From Cladocopium goreaui (taxonomy: Eukaryota; Sar; Dinophyceae; Suessiales; Symbiodiniaceae), in contig CAMXCT020006570.1 in NCBI GenBank assembly GCA_947184155.2, forward strand, positions 324,501 through 388,500: 64,000 bases of DNA. Direction: 5' to 3'. The translations under genes were made by a program, and so were the position numbers. Positions 33,371 through 44,663 of the stretch are shown piece by piece. How positions within the stretch are numbered: position 1 is the first letter of the stretch; each line of letters starts with the position of its first letter. Below the pieces are notes generated by a model. It had not been told where the DNA came from. It ran no database searches and saw only the letters and a list, made by a program, of their open reading frames with translations.

Positions 33371-33434
33371 CTAAGACGTCTCCCAGGAGCGCGGAGGCCA
33401 CAGCGCTTCGAGGCCGCAACAAGCCCAGGCTCAA
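33371..33434 (-). CDS. candidate exon, hydrophobic segment
   Basis: Acceptor TTTCGCAG, donor GTCTTAG|GTCCGG, reading LSLGLLRPRSAVASALLGDV. The plus strand is also open (NKPRLNCEIRMQLED), so the strand is moderate. Confidence 0.4.
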
Positions 33435-33484
33435 CTGCGAAATCCGGATGCAACTGGAGGATTTCATGGGATATTCACTGGATA

Positions 33485-33735
33485 TTGATGGGATTATTAT
33501 TATTAATATATACTTTATATATATATATTCAATTATATAACTATTATTCCAATAATATATATATACAATAATCATAATAAGAATTGGATAATGATAATAA
33601 TAATAATAATTAGATAATAATTGGATAACTGGATAATAATGATAATAATAATGGGATACATATAATAACAACAATAACAATAATTACAATAATCAACAAT
33701 AATAACAATAATGATAACAGCAGTAATCATGGGAT
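33485..33735. repeat. AAT/ATA trinucleotide-rich microsatellite
   Basis: Long imperfect ATAATAATA and TATATA tracts. Confidence 0.9.
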
Positions 33736-34194
33736 ACGAGTGGGATGGGGGTTAATACCCTCCGGTGTCACCAAACATGGCTTTAGCAGGAAAATATAGG
33801 AAAATCATCCGAACACCTGGCAAAATATGGGAACATCTCCTATTGCTGGAGGGTATCAACTTAGTTTATCGAAGCTATTGGCATCCATTGGCTATTGAGT
33901 CTCGCCCATTCGGATTTTCGCGGATTGACATCCCAGTGGGATCAAGGCGGGTTTTATTATCAATGTTCATGGCTTTAAAATGCTTAAAATCACACATTTC
34001 CAAGTAGTTACAGCAGATACACTGCAAAGGAAATCATACCGTTGGTTGTTGCTTAGTCAACTCCCCCATCTACACCAGAGTAAGTTGTACCAACTTACGC
34101 CATCCGAGGGTTTCCCCCTACAAAACTGACGGAACATGCGATTACAAACCCACCATGAACCCATAAAGGAACCACCAAACAATAAGAACTATCC

Positions 34195-34320
34195 CTATGG
34201 ATATCCCTATATATATATCCCTATGGATATCCCTATGGATATCCCTATGGATATCCCACCATAACCCCATGTATTCTATATATATATATTCTATATATCC
34301 CTATGGATATCCCAGTCCTA
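34195..34320. repeat. ATGGATATCCCT dodecamer repeat
   Basis: Consecutive TATGGATATCCC units. Confidence 0.85.
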
Positions 34321-34363
34321 GTGGATTCTTCACTCCAAGTAGTTCGGTGCTTCGGTGCCACAC

Positions 34364-34418
34364 CTGTGCCAAGGGCACCGGCAAACACCAGGCAGCCAAG
34401 GCCGACACGGCCAAGAGC
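34364..34418 (-). CDS. candidate exon, possible membrane segment
   Basis: Acceptor GTCGCAG|G, donor GCACAG|GTGTGG, 18 codons reading ALGRVGLGCLVFAGALGT. The plus strand reads a basic Cys-containing peptide (CHTCAKGTGKHQAAKADTAK), so the strand is uncertain. Confidence 0.45.
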
Positions 34419-34464
34419 CTGCGACGACGTGGGATGATCACGCCGTGGTCATGGCGATGACTTG

Positions 34465-34905
34465 GGAATTCCTAGATTTACCATAGGAAACCCTAGATTT
34501 ACCATAGGAAACCATAGATTTACCATAGGAAATCATGTATTTACCATAGATTTACCATAGGAAACCCTAGATTTACCATAGGAAACCCTAGATTTACCAT
34601 AGGAAACCCTAGATTTACCATAGGAAACCCTAGATTTACCATAGGAAATCATGGATTTACCATAGATTTACCATAGGAAACCCTAGATTTACCATAGGAA
34701 ACCATAGATTTACCATAGGAAATCATGGATTTACCATAGATTTACCATAGGAAACCATAGATTTACCATAGGAAACCATAGATTTACCATAGGAAATCAT
34801 GGATTTACCATAGATTTACCATAGGAAACCCTAGATTTACCATAGATTTACCATAGGACACCCTAGATTTACCATAGATTTACCATAGGAAACCCTAGAT
34901 TTACA
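34465..34905. repeat. 21-bp tandem array (TTTACCATAGGAAACCCTAGA)
   Basis: About 20 units of TTTACCATAGGAAACC(C/A)TA with frequent 12-bp short units TTTACCATAGAT. Period 21 with deletion variants. Confidence 0.95.
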
Positions 34906-35409
34906 ACTATAACTATCCATAACTTATCCGGATTTTTTCACAGATCCAAATGCAGTAGACATTGAGACATGGGGATTCCCTCTACCTCGTCACGATCCAA
35001 GCATAAGAAATGTGGAATTTTACCATATCAAAATGGGGATTCAATAACCATATCATAGGCATTTATATATATATATATATACTTATACTTATATTTATAC
35101 AAGTAACATTAAGTAACCATATTCCAAACACAGGTGCACCAATTCAAATCTTCAAGTCCACAGGTTGATTGTGGAAGAATTTCCCCCCTGTGGCCGGAAC
35201 ATATCCCAACGTCGGTTCATGAGGACTTCAGCTTGGGAAACCACCAATGGCTATAACAGGTACCCTGCAGGTGGTTCAACTGTGACTAGATCCCCAGCAT
35301 CTTCTGAGTTTCATTCAAGTTCAATCCTGTGAAAAAATCCAATGTTTGGTTGGTGTTGTTGGTGTATTTCCACATTGTTGCTCAATTTCCCAAGATCTTT
35401 TGATGTTTA

Positions 35410-35516
35410 AATGTCATGGTTATTTAACATAGCCATGCAAAATGGCCCATAGAAATAGATGGTTTACCTATGAAAAATGGTGATTATCCATGGCTATGTT
35501 AAATAACCCGATGGTA
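35410..35516. mobile_element. foldback MITE, family 1
   Basis: ATGGTTATTTAACATAGCCA and TTAAATAACCCGATGGTA ends. Confidence 0.8.
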
Positions 35517-35544
35517 AATGTCTTTCTTGGTTTTGCTTGCTGCA

Positions 35545-35682
35545 GATTTGTTGCCTGGGTTCGCCCTCCCAGCCATAACTACCCCGACCCGGTCGACCAA
35601 CTGCGCCTTTGAGTCAATGGCCGCCGTCGTACGACCAGCTCAAAGAGCCCCCAAGACCAATAGAAATGGGCCTTGGAAGGTG
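35545..35682. CDS. coding-like island, strand unresolved
   Basis: Plus: pyrimidine-rich acceptor TTGCTTGCTGCAG and strong donor TGGAAG|GTGAGC enclose LLPGFALPAITTPTRSTNCA and more. Minus: acceptor TCAAAG|G and GC donor CCCAG|GCAACA enclose AQLVDRVGVVMAGRANP (35555-35606). Splice strength favours plus, neighbours favour minus. Confidence 0.45.
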
Positions 35683-35839
35683 AGCTGAGATAAGACGCGG
35701 ATGTCTTGGCATATATGTGGATAATATATTATTGGATATTAGCTACATGGTCAGGAATGTAGATGGGATGTTAATGGGATAGGATAGTTAACCATCAAAA
35801 CCCGTAATATCATAGCAATATCATGGGATATTAATGGAA

Positions 35840-35968
35840 TACCCTCTGGTAATTTAACGTAGCAAACTAGAAAATCACCATTTTTGAGTTCGGTAAATCA
35901 TTTCGGTAAATCATCATCTTTTTCTATGGCCCATCGTTTCCATAGCTATGTTAAATAATCAAAAGGTA
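35840..35968. mobile_element. foldback MITE, family 1 (long variant)
   Basis: TACCCTCTGGTAATTTAACG left, AAATAATCAAAAGGTA right. The centre has a duplicated TTCGGTAAATCAT. Confidence 0.8.
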
Positions 35969-35984
35969 TATTTTGGGATATTAA

Positions 35985-37085
35985 TGGATATATATATATA
36001 TAATGGGATATATAGCCAACTTGATCTTTGCATTTGATGAACACATCAAATATGGGTTATGGTAGTTATGGTCATCGTCAGCCATCCCATACTGGGAATC
36101 CCAATTGGTGATGCTATTTTTATGGATATCAAAAAGTATGGATTGGTGATCATCCTCCCCATATGATAAAGTAGCCAATGTTTTGACCATGGTTCACATG
36201 AGCAATGCCCTTTTGATGGGTATATAATCCCATTTTTACTAGCTCGTTCATAATGCTTCGTAGTAGTCCTGGTATAACCGGGCAGTACAACCCCTTATCT
36301 TCACCAATTGATATTTTGGGGAGTGTACACACATGAACCATTGAGACTAATCCAAAGTAATCCATGGTTTTTGGGGTGTTCATGATTGAAGGCATTTTTG
36401 GGGATAGAAACTGGGTTCCCTATGATTAACTCCAGTTACATCACATATGGAGTCTGCACACTTGGCGTCAATGGACCGTTGTCAGGTTCTGAAGCCTCCA
36501 CATGTGCCCGAAGACAACCAAATGGAGCAAATGTGAATGGTTACCCCAAATACTAAAATTACTGTATATAAAAATAAAAACAGTTCTTACATTATAGACG
36601 GAATAGAAAAATAATAAATTCTGCTATTTCACTGCCAGCAATCAAAAAACGCGGTGGAAGCGAATGATAATCCATGTGTATGTGGAATATATCATGATAA
36701 TCAGTATTGTCATCATGAATATTGTTGTCAGAATCAGTACTGTCATCATGATCATTCATTGCTTTTGGTATGTTTACAACTTTACAGCCCTCATATGGAT
36801 GATGCACACTATCGTTATCATCAATATCAAGCATGGTCTTACGATTGTCATTGTTATCTCACCATGGTAGTTGCTTTCTTTTTTACAAAAAAGAACACAG
36901 GGGGTGATTGACAAATTTCAAACATATGTGATGAATAAATTATATATATATATTAACAATGATCATGATTCGTGTTATTACACAATCCCGAGACATAGCC
37001 TGCGGGAATCAAACATGGCAAGCTGGAAAATCTAATAAACATGGAGGTCTTTTGCTGAGAAAATCAACGATTGCCGCAGGGTATC
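35985..37085. other. no gene recognised
   Basis: AT-rich, CATCAT/ATCAGT-rich sequence. The short frames lack bias and splice signals. Confidence 0.35.
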
Positions 37086-37092
37086 CCATTCA

Positions 37093-37408
37093 ACATCCAA
37101 TGTTCATCATAACTGAGCCAGTATTAGTCCAAGATTCATCATCAACCCACATAAACCACGCTTTGAAACCACTATCCAACATCCCAACATGAATCAAATC
37201 ATATGCAGATGCATCATTAAGCCCTAAATCCAAGAGTAAACCACCACTGGATGCTGTCCCCTTCATTAAAAGAAGACCACCAGACCCCCTCCTGAGCTTG
37301 CTGAGCTCCGGTACGGTGAGGCTCATGGCATCTGCCGTGAAGCCGCTGGTCGCCCAAAGGCTGTGGAGCACTTGGGCTTCGGCCTCGGTGTCATAGGGGA
37401 ACCAAAAC
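37093..37408 (-). CDS. candidate exon, unknown protein
   Basis: Acceptor CCCCAG|G, then FWFPYDTEAEAQVLHSLWAT and TADAMSLTVPELSKLRRGSG. The first 50 codons are strongly biased. The frame stays open to 37093 through GLNDASAYDLIHVGMLDSGF. The donor is not fixed and may lie near 37270. Confidence 0.6.
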
Positions 37409-37662
37409 CTGGGGATTTTTGTGGCGAAAAAAGCTGGCTTTCTGCTAGGAAAAATATGGAAAAATGCTGGGACATATTTTTCATATTTCAGAAATGATAA
37501 TCCCAAAAAACTGAGTTTTACAGGCTACTTAAAATAACTACACAGAAGAGCGGCAACACATGGGATGACTTCACCATCCAACACACACAATGACCGGGCG
37601 GTTGTCGAGTCAGGTCATCTCATTTCGCAAGTGTGTAGCCTTAAAACTGGAAATGAGCCTTG

Positions 37663-37776
37663 CTGGTTGGTGGGGGCAACCTACCCCTCTGAAAAATGAT
37701 GGAGTTCGTCAATGGGAAGGATGACATCCCATATATGAAATGGGAAAAAAAAAACATGTTCCAAACCACCAACCAG
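37663..37776. mobile_element. foldback MITE, family 2
   Basis: CTGGTTGGTGG and CCACCAACCAG ends with ACCTACCCCTCTGAAAAAT and CATCCCATATATGAAATGGG inside. Confidence 0.88.
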
Positions 37777-38364
37777 CTTCTCCACATGAACGAAAAAGCT
37801 AGGTGAGAGCTAGCTGCATCGTACCAATGGTCAAAACGGCGGAGATGTTTTTTCACCGGTAAACCCAAGCATAAACCATCCCCAATATGACCATGCTTCG
37901 TGTAAACAGGTATAAATCATATAGAAATGGTAGTCTTTTTTGGGTTCACCACATTAGTCTTCTCTTCCTCCCATCAACTGCTACTCCCCCTTCTACGTCG
38001 TCGGACTGGATCTATTTGGCTTCCGAGTACCTGCGGTTGAAAAGGAGAGACAACAAGATATGAAACAACTAAGCTGGCATGATTGGGATGCCATATGGCA
38101 GTGTGTCAAAACCTTGTACCCCTGTAGTTCACATCAAAATAGCTGGGATTTATGGATGTTCATCCCACTAAAAATGGTATCTATAGGTATTGATCCATAC
38201 CCATATATTAGGATATATTTGTTTGAATACATAGGGATCATCATCAGTGGGTCTTTATTGTTTTTTTTAAGGAACGAATCATGGGGGTACTTGACCAGTC
38301 ACTGGGGATAGTCGAGTTTGCCCTGAAAATTGGGGACTGAACCATTGGACATTTGGAAATCCCA

Positions 38365-38452
38365 TCACCCTAATATTCAACACTCCATTTCTATGGTCCC
38401 AATGGAATGTGGAAATTCCCTACATCCACCATGGTTTTTCGTTTATATCGGG
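38365..38452. mobile_element. foldback element, family 4 (reverse orientation)
   Basis: Matches 6687-6777 in reverse complement over GGTCCCAATGGAATGTGGAA and TTCCCTACATCCACCATGGT. Confidence 0.7.
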
Positions 38453-38465
38453 GCTGTTGAAGATT

Positions 38466-38580
38466 CTTTTTGGGGGGAAGGGATGGATCCAACATCAGAG
38501 CGGAGATGGACTGAGTTCGCAACACTGTAACACAGATCTGAATTTCAGATCCCATGACGGATCCGGCTGGTGCTGGTATA
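38466..38580 (-). CDS. candidate exon, unknown protein
   Basis: The minus frame reads MGSEIQICVTVLRTQSISAL, then MLDPSLPPKK, with a possible TTCAG acceptor in the middle. Confidence 0.4.
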
Positions 38581-38810
38581 TATGCTAACATGTGGGTTAT
38601 ATTGATGGGATCCATGTTACCATATATAGCAGCACCATGGATCCGATGAGGATTATAATGTAGATTACTAGATGGGTTTCTCTGAAAATAGGCTACTCCC
38701 ATGTACTTCCCAATTCCGGATAAAAAAAAACACCATTTTCCCCACAACACCATGGCTATCTATGGGTATCCCCAATCAAACATTGGAAAGTCAGGTGGCG
38801 TCAGCGTCGC

Positions 38811-38867
38811 CTGAAGCATGGTGGCACAGGGCCGAAGCAACACCCAGAAGGCCGTGAAAGCCAGAAC
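38811..38867 (-). CDS. candidate exon, transmembrane-like segment
   Basis: Acceptor TCGTGCAG|G and GC donor CTTCAG|GCGACG, 19 codons in phase 0 reading VLAFTAFWVLLRPCATMLQ. The frame upstream continues hydrophobic (MILAVLALVQ). Probably part of a membrane helix. Confidence 0.58.
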
Positions 38868-38994
38868 CTGCACGAGTGCCAGGACCGCCAGGATCATGCC
38901 AGGACAATCACCATTAAATGAACCAGAAATGGAATCGTCAATAAATGTAGATTCGATGGTAAATCAGCCATAAATGGCAATTGTCAATGACAAA

Positions 38995-39045
38995 ATTATA
39001 TATATATATATAATTATATATATACTAATATATTAATATATGTTG
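38995..39045. repeat. (TA)n microsatellite
   Basis: TATATATA and TATATACTAATATATT runs. Confidence 0.85.
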
Positions 39046-39388
39046 AATTGCCAGAGGCATTGACTCAAAGATTCCCGATTCGATTCCCGTCACCTATCAT
39101 TCACCAAGGTTTACCATTCACTGGGGATGTACACGGGCAACAAAAAAAACATCATTGGACCATTCGGCAAAGTGGCAAATCTACCATACAAAAAACCACA
39201 GTTATGGCCCGAGTTATACCAGTTATAAGTACTAACAGTCATCCCAATTTTCATGTTTTATCAGTGTTTTAGCCACATTAACATACATGAACCCCATTTA
39301 CAGAATGCATGTCATCCCATAGAAACCAGTTATAACTAAAACCAAAAAGCCATTTCACTGCGCCATGCATCCCACGTAGACGTAGAGC

Positions 39389-39425
39389 CTGGATCAATCC
39401 ACCGCGAGACAGTAGGGCTGGTAAC
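39389..39425 (-). CDS. candidate micro-exon
   Basis: Acceptor CGGCGAG|G, GC donor GATCCAG|GCTCTA, reading VTSPTVSRWIDP. The frame remains open further (GSTSTWDAWRSEMAF). Confidence 0.4.
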
Positions 39426-39495
39426 CTCGCCGCAAATCTGATGCAAATCTGATGGTTTATCATCATTTTCCCAAAGAAAAAAGGTCATTTTGGGG

Positions 39496-39619
39496 TACCA
39501 TCTGGTTATGACATTCACAGTTTGCCATGGAAAGATCCACCATGCTATTAATAGGTAAACCATCTATTTCGATTAGGGCCATCATTTTCCATGGCTATGT
39601 TAGTCATAACCAGAGGGTA
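39496..39619. mobile_element. foldback MITE, family 1
   Basis: TACCATCTGGTTATGACATT left, GTCATAACCAGAGGGTA right. Confidence 0.86.
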
Positions 39620-40454
39620 TATGGGATATGTTTGCACAAAGCTAATTTGAGTTTTATCTTCGAATGTGGGGAATGTGGTAGAACCTAATGCCACCAAAAA
39701 AGAACACATCCCAGCATAGCTCAGCAATCAGAGTATACTGAGCAACAAACAAAGTTGTTTCTTGTTGGAATTGCATCATTAAAAATGAGCAAACACAACA
39801 TTCAAATCAATATCATTCCAAAAACACACAAACAACATAAGATTTTAAAATAGAATTAATGGCTTGACAAAAGGTTCCAAGACTCTCCAAACACCATGAA
39901 TATGTAGGTCTAAACTGGCTTGAAACATGTTTCTCAAGACTTTCAGGCACTTCAGGGACTGAGTCAGGTAGTAAGAAAAACCACGTCTGATGTCTCTTCC
40001 AGCAGTCTTTGTGCGTGTAAGCTTCGCAAAGACGATCTAAATCGATCTAATTATTATATAGTAAGATTGTCCTTGACAGGAACGAAAAACCTTGTTGCCT
40101 TCAAAATCGACCACCATCAAAATCATTGGTCAACGAGTAGTGAGTCATCTTGACCTACCGAGACCGATTGTGCCGTTGCTAAGGCGCAGACCCAAAAAGT
40201 GTCCTCCCTTTATAATCCCCCAATAATCCTCAACCAATCGGGGTGTGGCAAGCCACTGCTTAATACTATAAATATGTATATATACAATTGTATAATGGAT
40301 ATCCAATATAGATTATACATCTAAAGAAGCATCATGTGGTAAACTCAATTGTAAACTATCCTCAAAATCACCATAAATGGGATGGATAAGCCATCTGAAA
40401 TGGTAGGTTTATTATTGGGTTTACCACATCATCAAATATTACAGTAGACGCCCT

Positions 40455-40560
40455 CCCCTCCGGTCATTTAACATAACTATTGAAACCATCATTTTGTCTA
40501 GGTAAATCCTCTATCATGGAACATGGCTTCCATAGTATAGCAAACCGTTAAATAGATTTA
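40455..40560. mobile_element. decayed family 1 MITE
   Basis: CCTCCGGTCATTTAACATAA left and AACCGTTAAATAG right, arms diverged. Confidence 0.5.
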
Positions 40561-40665
40561 ACTAGTCATATTAAATATTACAGTAGATATCATATGTAAA
40601 TATCTAAATTTAATGGCGATATATACATCTAAATAACCATGCTAAATATCTATATAAATATTAGA

Positions 40666-40769
40666 TACCCTCTGGTAAACAAACATAGCTATTGAAAATG
40701 GCCATTTATAGTGGATTTTCCCATGAAACATGGTGATTTTCCATAGTTATTTTAGTTTACAAGAGGGTA
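40666..40769. mobile_element. foldback MITE, family 1, 12 bp from a splice donor
   Basis: TACCCTCTGGTAAACAAACA left, GTTTACAAGAGGGTA right. Confidence 0.87.
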
Positions 40770-40781
40770 ATGAACCTCAAC

Positions 40782-40873
40782 CTTTCAGATGCTGCTTTGC
40801 AGCCCACGGCCTTCACCCTTCTGCCGTGCAACCCCAATGCTACAACCAAGGGCCACAGGCTATAGAGCCACAC
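40782..40873 (-). CDS. candidate exon, transmembrane-like then basic
   Basis: Acceptor TCTGTAG|G, donor TGAAAG|GTTGAG, 30 codons plus two bases. Reads VWLYSLWPLVVALGLHGRRV, then KAVGCKAASE: a hydrophobic helix followed by positive residues. A plus-strand frame (PTAFTLLPCNPNATTKGH) is also open. Confidence 0.5.
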
Positions 40874-40924
40874 CTACAGATGCGTGGAACACGACTCAAG
40901 GGGCGGTCAAACACACGTCACTGA

Positions 40925-41040
40925 TGTTGGATATGTTTGGATGATTTTGCATGATTTCTGGACGATGTTTGGAGAATTTCTGGATGATTTTGGATGGTCT
41001 TTGGATCATTGTTGGATGATTTTGGATATGTTTCGATGAG
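40925..41040. repeat. degenerate TGGATGATTTTGGA tandem
   Basis: About seven imperfect units of TTTGGATGATTTTGGA(T/C). Confidence 0.75.
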
Positions 41041-41123
41041 TGATACCAGTAATGTTTCATAAACTGGAGAAATAATCTAGAGCAATCATTCAGGGATAAG
41101 CTGGGTGTTTTCACAAGCAGCAT

Positions 41124-41290
41124 ATTTCAGATGGTTTTCCAGTACCTATCGTGCGAAAAGATGCGCAGTTTCTCCGAGAATTGGGCATATCAGCAGGGGA
41201 TCCTTTTTGTGGAATCCTGAGGATGGGGATGGGACCCTTCGGGCAATTCTATCCAGGTTTTTGACCAGGGTTGGGTGGAAACTGTCCTGA
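41124..41290 (+). CDS. coding-like segment on plus, doubtful
   Basis: After TTTCAG the plus strand reads either MVFQYLSCEKMRSFSENWAY or, in another frame, DGFPVPIVRKDAQFLRELGI. The minus strand is proline-rich and less protein-like. Confidence 0.3.
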
Positions 41291-41764
41291 CTTGGTCAAA
41301 TCGGAATATTTATCTTTCAAAACTGCAAAGGTCATTCTCTGAGTCTTGAAACATACAGGTTCCAGTAGCTGTCTAGCCCGCCACCTTGCTAATCCAATTC
41401 AATCATACTTCACCTACAAGGAGTTCGTTAGCTAAGTTGGTTTAAAACTCCAAAAACTAGTTAATCATCGCTTGCAAACCAACTTATAACTGGGGGGGTA
41501 ACCCCTTTTAGTACCTTTTAGCATTGTAATTGTAAAGTGTCATTGCTAGTGACTGCGAGTGACCCATTGGAAGTTTATGCTCGCTGAGCTGCCAAAGATC
41601 GCCATAACATGCGGGGTGTTTAAAGCGTCCCCATTTTTCGACATAGCCAAATCATAGAAAAGATCCTAAATCTGGCTGGGTATGGTTGGTTTGGTGTCCG
41701 GGTATGTTTCATCTCCCCATTGCTTTACCAACCAGAAAACCAGGGCTTTTTTATCCCATTGGAT

Positions 41765-41835
41765 CCCCATATATATATATTATATGTATGTATGTATATA
41801 ATTATATATATTATATGTATGTATATATATATGGT
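41765..41835. repeat. TA/TATG microsatellite
   Basis: ATATATAT and TATGTATG runs. Confidence 0.88.
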
Positions 41836-42519
41836 TTTACAACCCTTACACTGCTGCTTGTTACCATCACTTTTGCTTCTCGCTTGTCTTTCGTGTCAGC
41901 TCCCAGGGGCCCCCACCAACTAAGCTTCCTTAAGGGTCAATAATAAGACCCAGCAACGCCGAACTTGGATTCTAGACACCCTGCGAAAAAAAAAGGTGTT
42001 GCAGAGCTGACTAGCGTATGTATATAATTGTATTATATATTATATACTATATATGCTGCGGTCTGCGGTTGTGTCAAACGATAAACGTATTAAACTACCC
42101 GTCCAGGGTTTCCCAGAATATATATATATACTGTATACATTATATACACACACGCACCAATATCGTATTTTTGAATATCTACCCACATATATTTCCATGA
42201 TTAACCTTTTGGAGTATCCATTCTTTTAGGTTATATATATATGTATCTGTTATTGTTAGCGTAGCCCTTCCCGTAGTAGCAAGCTGGTAAAATCCATCCA
42301 GGTTCCCACTTTTTTTTGTGGATGTCGATCATCATCAATATATTGGGCTTATAATCAACAGGGGTATCGAACAAACATAATTAATCATGATGTAATTATT
42401 ATATATATATACATATATATAGTGAACTATGAATAGTATCTTGAGTGTGAATGATGTATCATCTACAATCCTCAAGTAATTTCGCTGTGTTGAAAACTGC
42501 TTTCCCCATAAAAACCGTG

Positions 42520-42601
42520 CTGTCTCCGAAGCTCCAAAGATTCCTGCGACAACTTGCCAAGTCACAAGCTGCAGCTTGTGCTGCGCGACCATGCTGGGCA
42601 C
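42520..42601 (-). CDS. candidate exon, unknown protein
   Basis: Acceptor TGACTCAG|G, reading VPSMVAQHKLQLVTWQVVAG, then IFGASETARFLWGK. Strong bias. The donor is undetermined. Confidence 0.55.
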
Positions 42602-42989
42602 CTGAGTCACGGTGATAGTGGAACTACCGTCTAACCGATGGTGAAGATTGAAATTATCATGTTCACTAGTGGGACTATCATGTATTAATGAATTATGATT
42701 ACATATCATGGAGATATGATAAGAATAATATGATTGGATATCATGGAAGTAAACCCAACAATGCAGGAATATGTACAATTTCAGGGAATATGTCACGTAC
42801 CAGAATCAGAGCTACTGATCTATGCATATTCTACGTAAAGGAACTTCCCCACAAAATATCGCCTTGTTTGGTATGGTACCTTCATTTTGAGGTCCTGAAG
42901 CTCCCATTCAATGCGGGAGCATGACCAACAATCAATGGATTGGTTCAAGTATGTTTAAGGAAACGTCTAGTTGTACGAAACAATGAGTT

Positions 42990-43100
42990 TTACCATAATA
43001 AATAAATAAATAAATACATCATATAATATACATCATATAATGTACATATATATATATATAGTAATTATTATAATATATATATATATATAATATGTTATAG
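42990..43100. repeat. AAAT and TA microsatellites
   Basis: AAATAAATAAAT followed by (TA)n runs. Confidence 0.88.
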
Positions 43101-43232
43101 TAGTATTTGTATATCTATGAAATATATAATCGTAGGGAGTTCCTGCAGATTTTCCCTTCATCATCCTTCAAGATGTCCAAAATTCAAGACCGTCCATTCT
43201 CCAAGACTGTCTATGAAAATAACATGTTGGAC

Positions 43233-43323
43233 TGCAGCTGGTGTGCAGCATGGCGTTTGCCGCACCAGGAACCGGAGATGTCTTTTGGGACCATGTGTTG
43301 GGCGCCGCGAAAGCCACGCCGGG
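43233..43323 (-). CDS. candidate exon, unknown protein
   Basis: Acceptor GACTCTCAG, reading PGVAFAAPNTWSQKTSPVPG, then AANAMLHTSC. Strong bias. The donor is uncertain. A plus-strand frame overlaps. Confidence 0.45.
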
Positions 43324-43375
43324 CTGAGAGTCCGAGATTTTCGGAACCCAGGCAATTGGTAAAAGATGTTTCTAC

Positions 43376-43455
43376 CAGGCGTCACCATGCATTCCAGCGC
43401 TGGAAGGTTCTTCCTGGCGGCTTCAAAGTGCCAAAGACGCCGAATCAGTGCGGCA
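43376..43455 (-). CDS. candidate exon, unknown protein
   Basis: Acceptor CTACGACAG, donor ACGCCTG|GTAGAA, 26 codons reading AALIRRLWHFEAARKNLPAL, then ECMVTP. Helical and basic. Confidence 0.5.
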
Positions 43456-44236
43456 CTGTCGTAGATGCCGAAGATCAACGGTAACGTAGGCCGACTCGAC
43501 AAGGTCGGTGACGTGACTAGTCGAGTTGCATGATGCACATCACACCAGGTTGAGGGGAAGGTAACTCACCACACATCTCACATTCAACAGCATTAAGCAC
43601 CCCCATTCAAACTGGTCCCCAGTTGATGTGTAAATCCCCGCCATCCACCATGGTTTCTGGTGGTGTCTATCAGGGGGATGGGGTCATGATGAAGGTTGAA
43701 CCAGCATCGTTCAAACCACATGGCAAGAAACAAATGGAAACAATAAGAAACACATAATATTATGTATATATATAATTGTTTGTATGTTTCAGGATCAGTT
43801 TTTACATACCCAAAAAAACATTATCCCCCAAACTAGCATAGACCCTGAAAACCGTTCATCACAAGACTTCAAGAGAAACGTAATCTAGTCTTACAGCCCG
43901 TTCTTTGGCAGAGTCCATGTGAGTTGGATGGAGGGTACTACATGTCTAAAAAAACTGTCACGCGCTTGTGCAGAATCGTGGATAATACATCACAATGCGT
44001 ACTAAATCGACACACATTTTGATGATCAACAATCAAACTGATACAAATGGTCCACATATCCAATCGTTCTTTTATCGAGAACATCCATAAGTGTAAAATG
44101 GATCACTTGGTCACTACAGTAGGTCTTTTATCATATAATGACCAAGGATCACCTTTGTTTTTGCTCCGTCATTGAATCATGCATCATTATCTTAATTTAC
44201 AACAATTCATTCGCCAACTAGCACTTCTATTTAGCT

Positions 44237-44419
44237 TCAACACGTGTCAACTAAGAGAGAAAAGGAACTATAATTCCATTTCAAAGTAAGAACAGAGGAA
44301 GGATTTCGCGTGTAAAATTCATCACGAGCACACCCAAGGCTCGCCAGTGGTTGGCTGCGAACCGAGTTCCGGGACAGGATTCCGTCGCCATTCTTCGAAG
44401 CGTAGGCAATTTTGTCCAT
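44237..44419 (-). CDS. open frame of 60 codons, possible exon
   Basis: Starts MDKIAYASKNGDGILSRNSV. The first half is more biased than the second. No known family. Confidence 0.3.
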   Translation of the reverse strand: MDKIAYASKNGDGILSRNSVRSQPLASLGCARDEFYTRNPSSVLTLKWNYSSFSLLVDTC

Positions 44420-44663
44420 TTATGTCAACTATTCACTGATGATCCACTAATATTATAATTATCATTGAATAATATAGAATATAAACCATAATATCATTTT
44501 TTCATGATATCCACCAAAAAACAAGATGAAGCCCACGAACCCGAATGCTCACACGTATGTTAATGGTACAGATGTCAAAACACATGGATATGCAGTCACG
44601 CACAACACTTTTCTGCAATAGTTTATTTGAACTGTCTTGTACATATTTCCCCTGTTACCAGTC

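Noticed and set aside
39055-39100. GATTCGATTCCCG resembling a tRNA T-arm / B box
   Set aside because: No matching stem, acceptor or anticodon arm could be formed.
39920-40153. A 77-codon plus-strand frame (MKHVSQDFQALQGLSQVVRK...)
   Set aside because: Protein-like composition, but A/T-ending codons, no splice boundaries and opposite strand to the neighbours. Not enough to annotate.
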